A DNA stretch of 52,600 nt from SHYQ01 sp041674525 (GTDB lineage Bacteria > Chloroflexota > Dehalococcoidia > UBA2979). Positions 24,910 through 35,827 of this stretch are shown here, one piece after another. The stretch covers positions 1-52,600 of the forward strand of contig JBAYVN010000009.1 in NCBI GenBank assembly GCA_041674525.1, written 5' to 3'. The translations under genes and the position numbers were made by a program. The notes below the pieces were generated by a model. The model was not told the DNA's origin. It did no database searches and worked only from the letters and a program-made list of their open reading frames with translations. How positions within the stretch are numbered: the stretch's first letter is position 1; every line of letters begins with the position of its first letter.

Positions 24910-25680
24910 ATGGCGCGGTCACGGTTGCTTGACCTTGCGCGGCGAGCGTTGCCGTACTCCGTACGCTGGCGTATTCGCTGGGCGCGCCAGTTGCGACGCG
25001 ACGGGGCTCCGGCGCAGGCCGCGCGCGATGTCTACGAGCGGGCGGGGCAGAACTACCTAGACCTCGTGGCTGACATGGGCGCGCACGTCTACGGGCAGGA
25101 CAAGGCCGCGTACCTGCTGGGAATCCCGTTGGCACTGGACTCACGGGTGATCGTGGAGCTGGGTTCCGCGTTCTCCTTCTACGACCTCGGACACTCCTAC
25201 GAGTGGTCGGTCGCGCAGCCGTCAGAGTCCGTCAGCACGCGGATCTTTCTCGCGGCAGCGCGGCTCATGGCCGTCCGCGGGGTCGAGTCGGTCGTCTACT
25301 CGGTCGACATCCGGGAGCCGATAGGGATGCGGCTGCGCCTCCCGGTGGACTTCGGCCTGGATCGCTATCATCGCCCGCAATTCGGGTCGGACTCCGTGGC
25401 ATGGCTGGGAGCGTTCGAAGGGACGATCGATGTCCTGTTCTGCGACTCAAGGCACACGTACCGCCAGATCACCTCGGAACTCGATGCCGCGCTGCCGAAG
25501 CTCTCGGAACGGTGCGTGGTTATCGTCGACAACTGCTACACCACGACCGCCGAGGTGGGAGACCCCGAGCCCGGCGGGAAGTTCGCGGCGCTCCAGGCGT
25601 GGTCGGCGGCACACGCCGAGTTCCACCCGACGTGGACGAAGCGCGACATGCTGATCCTGACCCGCGGCTTCGCCCTCTAG
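24910..25680 (+). CDS. Class I methyltransferase-like protein (Methyltransf_24 type)
   Basis: A 256-residue protein. Residues about 70-240 resemble the Rossmann-fold methyltransferase/cephalosporin-hydroxylase-like group: VIVELGSAFSFYDLG in place of the SAM glycine motif, then VLFCDSRHTYRQITSELDAA and VVIVDNCYT, equivalent to the D-x-x-H-x-Y and IVxDD metal-associated motifs. The glycine-rich SAM loop is not canonical, so substrate and activity are uncertain. ATG at 24910 is chosen over the in-frame TTG at 24898 because GAGGG lies six bases ahead of it. GC content is somewhat lower than that of adjacent genes. Confidence 0.6.
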   Translation: MARSRLLDLARRALPYSVRWRIRWARQLRRDGAPAQAARDVYERAGQNYLDLVADMGAHVYGQDKAAYLLGIPLALDSRVIVELGSAFSFYDLGHSYEWSVAQPSESVSTRIFLAAARLMAVRGVESVVYSVDIREPIGMRLRLPVDFGLDRYHRPQFGSDSVAWLGAFEGTIDVLFCDSRHTYRQITSELDAALPKLSERCVVIVDNCYTTTAEVGDPEPGGKFAALQAWSAAHAEFHPTWTKRDMLILTRGFAL

Positions 25681-25688
25681 CACTCCCG

Positions 25689-25958
25689 TCAGTCCCGCGA
25701 GTCGTCCGGGGGCGTCGACGTGGCCTCGTCCTCGTCGAACCAGGCGGGATGTCCGGGGGCGTCCGGTCCGCCGGGCGGCGGCCCACCCGCGAGCGCGTCG
25801 CCCGAGACGATCGCCGCGAGGAATGCGCCACCCGCCAGTCCCGCGCCCACGGCGAAGAGCCAGCCGAGGAGCGGTGGATCGGTGTCCATGAACCTCGCGG
25901 CGACGATGCCGGCCACGAGGCCGCCGATGACCATGACGTGATGCAGGCGCAGGGGCAT
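25689..25958 (-). CDS. Small membrane protein at the end of the pyr operon
   Basis: An 89-residue protein with two hydrophobic helices (about 6-24 and 30-52, VMVIGGLVAGIVAARF and LGWLFAVGAGLAGGAFLAAIV) and an acidic, Pro-rich C-terminal tail. Family not recognised. It starts 11 bases after pyrK ends on the same strand and is therefore probably the last gene of the operon. Nothing in the sequence ties it to pyrimidine metabolism. Confidence 0.6.
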   Translation of the reverse strand: MPLRLHHVMVIGGLVAGIVAARFMDTDPPLLGWLFAVGAGLAGGAFLAAIVSGDALAGGPPPGGPDAPGHPAWFDEDEATSTPPDDSRD

Positions 25959-25969
25959 GACGGTCCCCG

Positions 25970-26746
25970 TCAGGCGTATACGTCACGCAGGTCGAACATC
26001 GGTCCGTCGTGGCACACGAGCTTCACGCCGCCCTGCCGCGGGAAGACGGCGCAGGAGTAGCAGATGCCCATGCCGCACGCCATCCGCGCCTCCCACAGTC
26101 CCTGCACGGGCTTGCGCAGCCCCGAGTCGCGCAGCGCGCCGTAGAGCGCCTCGAACATCGGCTCGGGGCCGCAGGCGAAGGCCTGGTCGCACCACGGCAG
26201 CAGCCGCGCGAACGGCGCCGTCACGCGCCCCTGCTCGCCCAGGCCTCCGTCCTCCGTGGTCACGATGAGCTCCACGGAGGGGTGCAGCAGCTCCGCCGGG
26301 AAGATCTGGTCCGGCGTGCGCCCGCCGAGGATCATCGTCACCTCGCGTCCCTGCGCGACGAGCTCGTCGGCGAGCCAGACGAGGGGCGCGGAGCCGATGC
26401 CGCCGCCCACCAGGAGCATGCGCTCCACGCGCTCGCGCGGCTCGTACCCCCGTCCCAGCGGGCCGACCATGCGCACGCGGTCGCCCGCGTGACGGTCCGC
26501 CAGCCAGTGGGTGCCGCGCCCGACCACGTCGAACAGCAGCGCGAACTCAGCGCGGCGCTCGGTGGTGCGCAGGCGGTGGACGGAGAGCGCGCGGCCGAGG
26601 AGCGGGTCGGCGCCCTCGCCGGCGTACGCCATCACGAACTGCCCAGGGGTCGCGGCGGCGATCTCGGGCGGGGAGGCGAACCACAGGAGGTGGGTGTTGC
26701 CGTACGCGCGGATGCTGTCGATCACCTCGGCGTGGAATGACCTCAC
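25970..26746 (-). CDS. pyrK: Dihydroorotate dehydrogenase electron-transfer subunit
   Basis: FAD- and [2Fe-2S]-containing subunit that passes electrons from PyrD class 1B to NAD+. The 258-residue protein has an N-terminal FAD domain (about 1-100), an NAD-binding stretch with LLVGGGIGSAPLVWLA (112-127) and ACGPEPM (191-197), and the cluster ligands Cys224, Cys229, Cys232 and Cys245 (C-x4-C-x2-C-x12-C), as in characterised PyrK. The GTG start overlaps the stop of the HAD gene (GTGA). Its partner pyrD lies outside the operon at 21008-21937. Confidence 0.92.
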   Translation of the reverse strand: MRSFHAEVIDSIRAYGNTHLLWFASPPEIAAATPGQFVMAYAGEGADPLLGRALSVHRLRTTERRAEFALLFDVVGRGTHWLADRHAGDRVRMVGPLGRGYEPRERVERMLLVGGGIGSAPLVWLADELVAQGREVTMILGGRTPDQIFPAELLHPSVELIVTTEDGGLGEQGRVTAPFARLLPWCDQAFACGPEPMFEALYGALRDSGLRKPVQGLWEARMACGMGICYSCAVFPRQGGVKLVCHDGPMFDLRDVYA

Positions 26747-27419
26747 GATCGCACCTCCACATCCAGCATCGCACCGGCCTCGTCCAGCGAGCGCACCACG
26801 TGGGTCGCGCCCTCCGCGCGCAGCAGCGCCTCGTCGCGGTTCCCGGCGAGCGCGATCACGTGACGCAACCCCGCGGCGCGCGCGCAGCGGACGTCGAACT
26901 CGGTGTCGCCGACGAAGGCCGCGCGTTCCGGCGGCACGCCGAGGACGCGCAGCGCATACCACGCGGCCTCGGGCGCGGGCTTCGCGGCGGCCCCCGGCGT
27001 ATCGCGCCCGACGACCACGCCGAAGCGCGACGACCAGCCCCGCACGTCCAGCACCAGGCGCGCGCCCTCCTCGACCTTGTTCGTGACGACGCCCATCGCG
27101 ATCCCCGCCGCCGCGAGGCGCTCCAGGAGCGCACCGGCGCCCGGGTGCTCGGGAGTGCGCTGGATGTAGCCGTGGTGGTACAGGCGGAGGTACTCCCGGT
27201 TGATGCGCGCCGCGACGTCCAGGGGCGCGCCGAGTTCGTGCGCCAGCAGGTCCATGGGCGGACCGATCAGGGGTACCAGCCGCTGCACGTCGATCTCGTA
27301 GCCGAACTCGTGCAGGGCCGTCGACATCGCCTCGGCGATCGTCTGCAGCGAGTCGACGAGCGTGCCGTCGAGGTCGAAGAGCACCGCGTCAACGAGGCGC
27401 GCAGCGGCGCGTGCGGGCA

Positions 27420-27420
<1 letters not shown>
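26743..27420 (-). CDS. HAD-superfamily phosphatase (Gph/PpaX-like)
   Basis: A 225-residue haloacid-dehalogenase hydrolase. Motif I DLDGT (16-20) supplies nucleophile D16 and acid/base D18. VVTNK is motif II, the Lys around KPAPEA is motif III, and FVGDTEFD is motif IV. A helical C1 cap lies between motifs I and II, as in phosphoglycolate phosphatases and pyrophosphatase PpaX. In a pyrimidine operon a nucleotide or phosphosugar substrate is plausible but unproven. The ATG shares one base with the carB stop (TGATG), and the stop overlaps pyrK. Confidence 0.85.
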
Positions 27421-30707
<3,287 letters not shown>

Positions 30708-30721
30708 GGGCGTCGGGGTGC

Positions 30722-31411
30722 TCAGCTCCGGTACCCTCCGCGCTGCGCTCCGCGCATCGGGACCTCGGCGAAGACGTCGAAGAAGGCGTAGTGGGTCTCG
30801 GGCCGCCGCGTGATCCGTCCGAGCATCAGGTGCGTCGGCGTGACTTCGCCCAGGTCGATCGTGCGATACGGGTCGATCGCCTGGATCACGGCGCCCTCGC
30901 TGGCGGTGCCGTCCAGGTACGCGATGTCGATCACCGGCTGGAACGTGTCGCCTGCGGGCGTCATCGCCGGGTCGGCCGCGAGCATCTGCCGCGCGCGATC
31001 GAGGCCCGCCGCCGCGGCCGCGCGCGCCTCGCGGTAGAGCCCACCGTCCTCCACGTGCAGCACCACGCGGCTGTCGTCCGTCAGCTCCAGCCCGCGCAGG
31101 TGCACCGGGCGCTCCGTGATCTCGCGCAGGTTCGGCGCGGTCCTCGGGTAGTACGTCTCCACGGTGATCGAGCTCAGGTCATCGGGCCCCACGAAGCCCA
31201 GCCGCAGCCACGTGGCGTACAGCCACGAGACCGGCGGGACCTCCACGCCGCGGAGCGCGCCGAGCTCGAGGCGGAGCGGCTCCAGCGGGGCGAACCGCTC
31301 CGGGTAGTCGCGGCCAAAGGGCTGCAGGAACTCGATCGCCGGCTTCCAGCCCAGCGACTGCTCTGCCCATCGCTCCCAGTAGCCGCGCGTGGGCGGCATC
31401 ATCGATGTCAT
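30722..31411 (-). CDS. Unknown protein between carA and carB
   Basis: A 229-residue soluble protein with no family I can name. Visible features are an N-terminal aromatic-rich stretch (GYWERWAEQSLGW), a segment VSWLYATWLRLGFV, and near the C-terminus THLMLGRITRRPETHYAFFDVFAEV. The spacing of the two hydrophobic strands loosely recalls the 2H phosphoesterase (2'-5' RNA ligase) fold, but the paired His-x-Thr motifs are not preserved, so this is only a hint. The gene lies 25 bases after carA and 14 before carB, firmly inside the operon. GGGAA precedes the ATG at 31411. Confidence 0.7.
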   Translation of the reverse strand: MTSMMPPTRGYWERWAEQSLGWKPAIEFLQPFGRDYPERFAPLEPLRLELGALRGVEVPPVSWLYATWLRLGFVGPDDLSSITVETYYPRTAPNLREITERPVHLRGLELTDDSRVVLHVEDGGLYREARAAAAAGLDRARQMLAADPAMTPAGDTFQPVIDIAYLDGTASEGAVIQAIDPYRTIDLGEVTPTHLMLGRITRRPETHYAFFDVFAEVPMRGAQRGGYRS

Positions 31412-31436
31412 GCGGGTTCCCTTTCGCTCCGGCGCC

Positions 31437-32603
31437 CTACGATGTCACACCCCCTGCGGACGCCGGCGTGGCACCCCGGACGTTCGCGAGGAAGCGATCG
31501 AAGAGGAACTCCGTGTCGTTCGGTCCGGGCGAGGCCTCCGAGTGGTACTGGATGGTGAACACCGGCTCGGTGGCGTGCTCCAGGCCCTCCACGGTGGCGT
31601 CGTTCAGATGCAGCTGGCTCACGCGGACGTCGGCCTGCAGGCCATCACCGTCCACCGCGAAGCCGTGGTTCTGCGCGGTGATGTACACGCGCCCGGTGAC
31701 CTCGTCGCGCACCGGGTGATTCGCGCCGCGGTGGCCGAACTTCAGCTTGTACGTGGACGCGCCGAAGACGCGTCCGATGACCTGGTGCCCCAGGCAGATG
31801 CCCATGATCGGCGCGCGTCCCACCAGCCCGCGGGCTGTGGTGACGACGTGATCGAGGAGCATCGGATCGCCCGGACCGGGCGAGATGAGGACGCCATCCG
31901 GCTTCATGGAGAGGATCATCTCGGCGTTCGTGGTGTGGGGGACCGCGGTGATCGTGCACCCGCGCTGGCGCAGCAGGCGCATGATGTTGCGCTTCACGCC
32001 GAGGTCCAGCACGACGACGTGCGGCGCCGGTCCGCCAGCGGGCGAGGGGCCCAGCGGCACGGCGGGGTCCTCGAAGTCGTATACAGACGCGGTGGAGACC
32101 TCGGACACGTAGTCGAGGCCCGCGTAGTCGGGCTCGCGGTGGAGGCGGGCGAGCGCCTCGGCGGGGGTCTCGTCGCGGGTGATCGTGCCCATGACCACCC
32201 CGCGCGAGCGGAGGTGGCGCGTGATCGCGCGCGTGTCCACCTCGGCGATCCCGGGGATGCCGCGGCGCTCGAGGAAGGCGCTCAGCGTCTCGGCAGAGCG
32301 CCAGTGGGAGGGGAGATCGGTCATCTCGCGGACCACGAAGCCGCGCACCTGCAGCTCGGCGCTCTCGTTCGAGAATTCGTTTGTGCCGTAGTTGCCCTGT
32401 AGCGGGTACGTCATCGTCAGGATCTGGCCGCGGTAGGACGGGTCGGTGAGGGCCTCCTGGTAGCCCATCATCGAGGTGTTGAAGACCACCTCGCCGGTCG
32501 CGTGGCCACGCGCGCCCACGCCCACGCCCTCGAAGACGCGGCCGTCGGCCAGCACCAGCCATGCGGGCGGGCGCGTCCGCCCGCCGTCCTGCGGTCTCGT
32601 CAC
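31437..32603 (-). CDS. carA: Carbamoyl-phosphate synthase small subunit (glutamine amidotransferase)
   Basis: Hydrolyses glutamine and channels ammonia to CarB. The 388-residue protein has the N-terminal CPSase_sm domain (about 15-150, WLVLADGRVFEG, NTSMMGYQEALTDPSYRGQI) and a C-terminal class I amidotransferase domain. The nucleophile Cys is in MGICLGHQ, and the His/Glu pair is in QYHSEASPGP, where most homologues have HPEASPGP. The GTG start overlaps the pyrC stop (GTGA). carB follows after one intervening gene, which is unusual since carA and carB are normally adjacent. Confidence 0.96.
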   Translation of the reverse strand: MTRPQDGGRTRPPAWLVLADGRVFEGVGVGARGHATGEVVFNTSMMGYQEALTDPSYRGQILTMTYPLQGNYGTNEFSNESAELQVRGFVVREMTDLPSHWRSAETLSAFLERRGIPGIAEVDTRAITRHLRSRGVVMGTITRDETPAEALARLHREPDYAGLDYVSEVSTASVYDFEDPAVPLGPSPAGGPAPHVVVLDLGVKRNIMRLLRQRGCTITAVPHTTNAEMILSMKPDGVLISPGPGDPMLLDHVVTTARGLVGRAPIMGICLGHQVIGRVFGASTYKLKFGHRGANHPVRDEVTGRVYITAQNHGFAVDGDGLQADVRVSQLHLNDATVEGLEHATEPVFTIQYHSEASPGPNDTEFLFDRFLANVRGATPASAGGVTS

Positions 32604-33943
32604 AGGGCCACCACCCGATCCGTTTCGTGCACGAGGCGTCCACCGAAGATCGTGGCGACGACCCGTCCGCGCAACTGCCGGCCGCCGAGGGGCGTGTTCT
32701 TCCCCTTCGAGGCGAACGTACTCGGGTCCACGGTCCACTCCGCGTTCGGGTCGAGCAGCGCGACGTCGCCGAGCGCGCCGGGAGCGAGCGTGCCAATGCC
32801 CTCGAGCCCCGGGCGGGCGTCGAGGCCCCACGCGCGGGCGGGCCCGATGGTGAGCCGCTCCACGAGCGCGGGCAGCGAGAGCCGGCCGTCGTGGACGAGC
32901 CGCATGCACAGCCCGAACGAGGTTTCGAGCATCGTCAGCCCCGGCGAGGCGATGTCGAACTCGATCTCCTTGTCGCCCACGGAGTGCGGGGCGTGGTCGG
33001 TGGCGATGCAGTCGATCACCCCGTCGCGCAGCGCGATCGCGAGGGCGGCGAGGTCGGCCTCCTCGCGCAGGGGCGGGTTGACCTTCGCGTTGGTCTGGTA
33101 GTGCGCCGTGCGGTAGTCGGCGGTGAACGCGACCTCCTCGTGGGTGAGCGTGAGGTGGTGCGGCGTGACCTCCGCGGTGACGCGCGCGCCGCGTGCCCGC
33201 GCGGCGGCGATCAGCGCCACGGAGCCGGCGGTGGAGACGTGGCAGATGTGCAGGTGTGCGCCGGCGAGCTCCGCGAGCGCGATGTCGCGCGCGACGAACG
33301 TCTCCTCGGCGCTGGCCGGGCGGCCGCGCAGGCCGAGGCGTGTCGCGACCCAGCCCTCGTGCATCTGGCCGTCACGCACGAGCGCGGGGTCCTCGCAGTG
33401 CTGCGCCACGGGCAGCCCGAAGCGGGTGGAGTACTCGAGCGCGTGGCGCATGAGGCTGGGGTCGGCAACCGCGTCGCCGTCGTCGGAGAGCGCGACGACG
33501 CCCGCGGACGCGAGCTCGCCGGCCGGCGCGAGCTCCTTGCCGGCACGGCCCCGCGTGATGGTGCCGATGGGCAGGACGCGCACGACCGCGGAGTTCTCCG
33601 CCTCGCGCAGCACGGATTCCACCGCGGCGCGACTGTCCAGCGGGGGCTGCGTGTTCGGCATCGCGCACACGGTGGTGTAGCCGCCCCGGGCGGCCGCGAG
33701 GGTGCCTGTGGCGATCGTCTCCTTGTGCTCGAATCCCGGCTCGCGCAGGTGCGTGTGCAGGTCGATGAATCCCGGCGTGACGATCAGCCCCGTGGCGTCG
33801 ATGCGCTCCGCCTCGACGACCATGTCGCCCTCGTTGGGGCCGACGCGCGCGATGCGTCCGTCGACGATCACCACGTCGGCGATGCCGTCGCGGCCGAGGG
33901 CGGGGTCGATCACCCGTCCGTTGTGGATCGCGAGCGTCGTCAC
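32600..33943 (-). CDS. pyrC: Dihydroorotase
   Basis: Cyclises carbamoyl-aspartate to dihydroorotate; a zinc amidohydrolase. The 447-residue length and the motif FIDLHTHLREPG with metal ligands His63 and His65 place it in the class I (PyrC/AllB-like) dihydroorotases. Further signatures are AQHCEDPALV, HICHVSTAGS, and CIATDHAPHS, which contains the catalytic Asp. The GTG start overlaps the pyrB stop and its own stop overlaps carA, so PyrB, PyrC and CarA are translationally linked. An allantoinase or hydantoinase is excluded in practice by context. Confidence 0.95.
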   Translation of the reverse strand: MTTLAIHNGRVIDPALGRDGIADVVIVDGRIARVGPNEGDMVVEAERIDATGLIVTPGFIDLHTHLREPGFEHKETIATGTLAAARGGYTTVCAMPNTQPPLDSRAAVESVLREAENSAVVRVLPIGTITRGRAGKELAPAGELASAGVVALSDDGDAVADPSLMRHALEYSTRFGLPVAQHCEDPALVRDGQMHEGWVATRLGLRGRPASAEETFVARDIALAELAGAHLHICHVSTAGSVALIAAARARGARVTAEVTPHHLTLTHEEVAFTADYRTAHYQTNAKVNPPLREEADLAALAIALRDGVIDCIATDHAPHSVGDKEIEFDIASPGLTMLETSFGLCMRLVHDGRLSLPALVERLTIGPARAWGLDARPGLEGIGTLAPGALGDVALLDPNAEWTVDPSTFASKGKNTPLGGRQLRGRVVATIFGGRLVHETDRVVAL

Positions 33944-35004
33944 GAGCGAATCTCCCCTCCGGGCATGCCGCCCGGTGCGCCGCCCGGTGATTCCGTGCGT
34001 CCCGAAAGCAGGTAGAGCAGCGCCATGCGCACGGCGACGCCGTTGGTCACCTGCTCCTCGATGATCGAGTTGCGCCCGGCCGCCACGGTCCCGGCAATCT
34101 CGATGCCCTCGTTCTTGGGACCGGGGTGCATCAGCAGGTGGTTGGGCTTCGCGCGTGCCAGGCGCTCCTGCGTGACCTGGTAGAGCTGCGAATACTCGTG
34201 CAGCGAGGGCAGCAGTCCGCTGTCCTGCCGCTCGCTCTGCAGGCGCAGCGCCATCACCACGTCCGCGCCGTCCAGCGCGCGGTCGATGTCCGTCTCGATG
34301 GTCACGGGGGGCATCGCGGACTCCGCGTGCGCGGGGCGATCGGAGGCTCGCAGCCCTCGAGGCAGCAGGGTGGGCGGGCCGCACACGACCACGTCCGCGC
34401 CCATCGCCGCGAGGCCCCACATGTCGGAGCGCGCGACGCGAGAGTGCGAAATGTCGCCGACCATGACCACGCGCTTGCCTCGCAGGTCGCCGACGCGGGA
34501 ACGCATGGTGTAGAGGTCCAGCAGCGCCTGCGTGGGGTGCGCGTGCGCGCCGTCGCCGGCGTTGATGATCGAGGCGTCCGTGTGCTCCGCGGCGAGGTAC
34601 GGCGCGCCCGACATCGAGTGCCGCATGATGATCGCATCCGTGCGCATGGCGCGGAGCGTGCGCACCGTGTCGATCAGCGACTCGCCCTTCGTCACGGACG
34701 AGGTGCTGGCGGTCACGGAGAGGACGTCCGCGCCCAGCACCTTGCCCGCGAGCTCGAACGAGGCGCGCGTGCGCGTGGAGGGCTCGAAGAACAGGTTGAC
34801 GATCGTGTACCCGCGCAGCGCCGGAACGCGCGCGATGCGGCGGTCCAGCACCTCGCGCATGCGATCCGCCAGCGCGAGCACGATCTCGATCTCGGCGACC
34901 GAGAAGTCGTCCAGGTCGAGGATGTCCTGGTGGTTCCACCCGGTGCCGGACGTGCTGGAGGTGCCGGGAGCGCCGGTGGCAATGCGGGTCAGCTCGGCGG
35001 TCAT
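33940..35004 (-). CDS. pyrB: Aspartate carbamoyltransferase catalytic subunit
   Basis: Condenses carbamoyl phosphate with aspartate, the committed step of pyrimidine synthesis. The 354-residue protein has the carbamoyl-phosphate loop FFEPSTRTRASFE (STRTR 76-80), the SVTKGES loop, and GDGAHAHPTQALLDLY and HPGPKNEG signatures. It is about 40 residues longer than typical PyrB, with a Ser/Thr/Gly-rich N-terminal extension (1-22) and a Gly/Pro-rich C-terminal tail. No pyrI regulatory subunit is seen. The ATG overlaps the pyrR stop (ATGA). Confidence 0.97.
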   Translation of the reverse strand: MTAELTRIATGAPGTSSTSGTGWNHQDILDLDDFSVAEIEIVLALADRMREVLDRRIARVPALRGYTIVNLFFEPSTRTRASFELAGKVLGADVLSVTASTSSVTKGESLIDTVRTLRAMRTDAIIMRHSMSGAPYLAAEHTDASIINAGDGAHAHPTQALLDLYTMRSRVGDLRGKRVVMVGDISHSRVARSDMWGLAAMGADVVVCGPPTLLPRGLRASDRPAHAESAMPPVTIETDIDRALDGADVVMALRLQSERQDSGLLPSLHEYSQLYQVTQERLARAKPNHLLMHPGPKNEGIEIAGTVAAGRNSIIEEQVTNGVAVRMALLYLLSGRTESPGGAPGGMPGGEIRS

Positions 35005-35543
35005 ATCGCGACCTTTCCGGGGACGACCACCACGCAGTCGCGGCCGTCCACTTCCTGCAGCAGCACGCGGACATCGTCCGTGCGCGAGGTGGGAATGTTC
35101 TTCCCGACCATGTCCGCGCGGATGGGGAGCTCCCGGTGCCCGCGGTCCACGAGGACCGCGAGGCGAATGGCGCGCGGGCGCCCGAAGTCGTTCAGCGCGT
35201 CCATGGCGGCGCGGACCGTGCGCCCGGTGAAGAGCACGTCGTCCACCAGCACGACCACGCGGCCGTCGATGTCGGGCAGCTGCGTCGGCCGGGGGGTGGA
35301 CGCGAAGCCCCGCCGGCTCAGGTCGTCACGGTGCAGGGTGATGTCCAGCGTGCCCATGGCGGGACGCTGCCCCTCGAACTGCTCGATCTCGCGGGCGAGG
35401 CGCTGCGCCAGCACCGCGCCCCCGGTCTCGATGCCGACGAGCACCAGCCCCTCGACGCCCTGCGTCGCCTCGACGATCTCGTGGGCCAGGCGGCGGAGGG
35501 TGCGGTGCAGGGCCTCGCCGTCCAGGACGGGTGCGTTCGTCAT
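35001..35543 (-). CDS. pyrR: PyrR bifunctional regulator / uracil phosphoribosyltransferase
   Basis: An RNA-binding attenuator of pyr operons with secondary uracil phosphoribosyltransferase activity. The 180-residue protein has the PRPP-binding motif VVLVDDVLFTGRTVRAA and the usual PyrR order, with RDDL and basic residues (GFASTPRPTQLP region, RGHRELPIRADMVGKNIPT) that form the RNA-binding face in the family. The ATG at 35543 has GGAGGG upstream and overlaps the stop of the 49-codon leader ORF. A PyrR-type RNA loop and terminator lie upstream, so the gene is probably autoregulated. Confidence 0.95.
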   Translation of the reverse strand: MTNAPVLDGEALHRTLRRLAHEIVEATQGVEGLVLVGIETGGAVLAQRLAREIEQFEGQRPAMGTLDITLHRDDLSRRGFASTPRPTQLPDIDGRVVVLVDDVLFTGRTVRAAMDALNDFGRPRAIRLAVLVDRGHRELPIRADMVGKNIPTSRTDDVRVLLQEVDGRDCVVVVPGKVAI

Positions 35544-35689
35544 GCGCGACCCTCCGGGGCTCGCAGGCGGGCGCGGACGAGGCCCGCGGCGGGGCCGGCG
35601 GCACAAAAAAACCTCCCGCATGACCGGGAGGAGAGATCGGGGGTGCCAGGGGTCGCGTGGAGGTCGAAGCCGTGCCAGGCGGGGTTCAT
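35540..35689 (-). CDS. Pyr operon leader ORF (49 aa) spanning the attenuator
   Basis: ATG at 35689-35687 with AAGGA six bases upstream opens 49 codons (start MNPAWHGFDL) ending in TGA at 35542-35540, which overlaps the pyrR ATG. The frame passes through the attenuator stem, and the T-tract is read as Phe-Phe-Cys. The Shine-Dalgarno is part of the PyrR loop. The peptide has no recognisable fold, so its role is presumably its translation: coupling to pyrR and/or keeping a ribosome on the attenuator, as the pyrBI leader peptide does in E. coli. It could be incidental; good Shine-Dalgarno spacing and the ATGA junction argue otherwise. Confidence 0.55.
   Translation of the reverse strand: MNPAWHGFDLHATPGTPDLSSRSCGRFFCAAGPAAGLVRARLRAPEGRA
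35605..35631 (-). terminator. Pyr operon attenuator terminator
   Basis: CCTCCCG (35631-35625) pairs with CGGGAGG (35618-35612) around the loop GTCATG, followed by seven Ts (35611-35605) on the minus strand. It is a classical intrinsic terminator placed before pyrR, and the clearest T-tract terminator I find in the window. An alternative antiterminator pairs TCCTCCCGG (35632-35624) with CCGGAAAGGA of the PyrR loop (35705-35696), with a small internal loop. Confidence 0.85.
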
Positions 35690-35695
35690 CGGCGT

Positions 35696-35728
35696 TCCTT
35701 TCCGGCCTCGCGGGACCGGCTTAAAGAA
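35696..35728 (-). promoter_or_regulatory. PyrR-binding RNA loop (anti-antiterminator)
   Basis: The RNA from 35728 to 35696 folds into lower stem TTCTT/AAGGA, an internal loop, and upper stem CCGGTC/GGCCGG capped by CCGCGA. The apical sequence TCCCGCGAGG fits the PyrR consensus UCCnGnGAGG known from Bacillus pyr leaders, and flanking CTTTAA and AAGG also match. The lower stem contains the AAGGA Shine-Dalgarno of the leader ORF. Confidence 0.8.
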
Positions 35729-35748
35729 AACGCTGGGGCGTTTCCATC

Positions 35749-35776
35749 AGGATAGCACCGGGCCGCCTCCGGGCAA
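35749..35776 (-). promoter_or_regulatory. Pyr operon promoter
   Basis: TTGCCC (35776-35771) and TATCCT (35754-35749) on the minus strand, 16 bases apart. The transcript would start near 35742, about 14 bases before the PyrR loop. Confidence 0.65.
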
Positions 35777-35827
35777 CCCGCCCGCCAGACGGCGCGATGA
35801 GGGCGCCCCGAGCCAGGTGACGACAGC

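Noticed and set aside
35001..35621. Longer pyrR starting at ATG 35621
   Set aside because: That ATG lies in the loop of the attenuator and has no ribosome-binding site; ATG 35543 has GGAGGG and fits family length.
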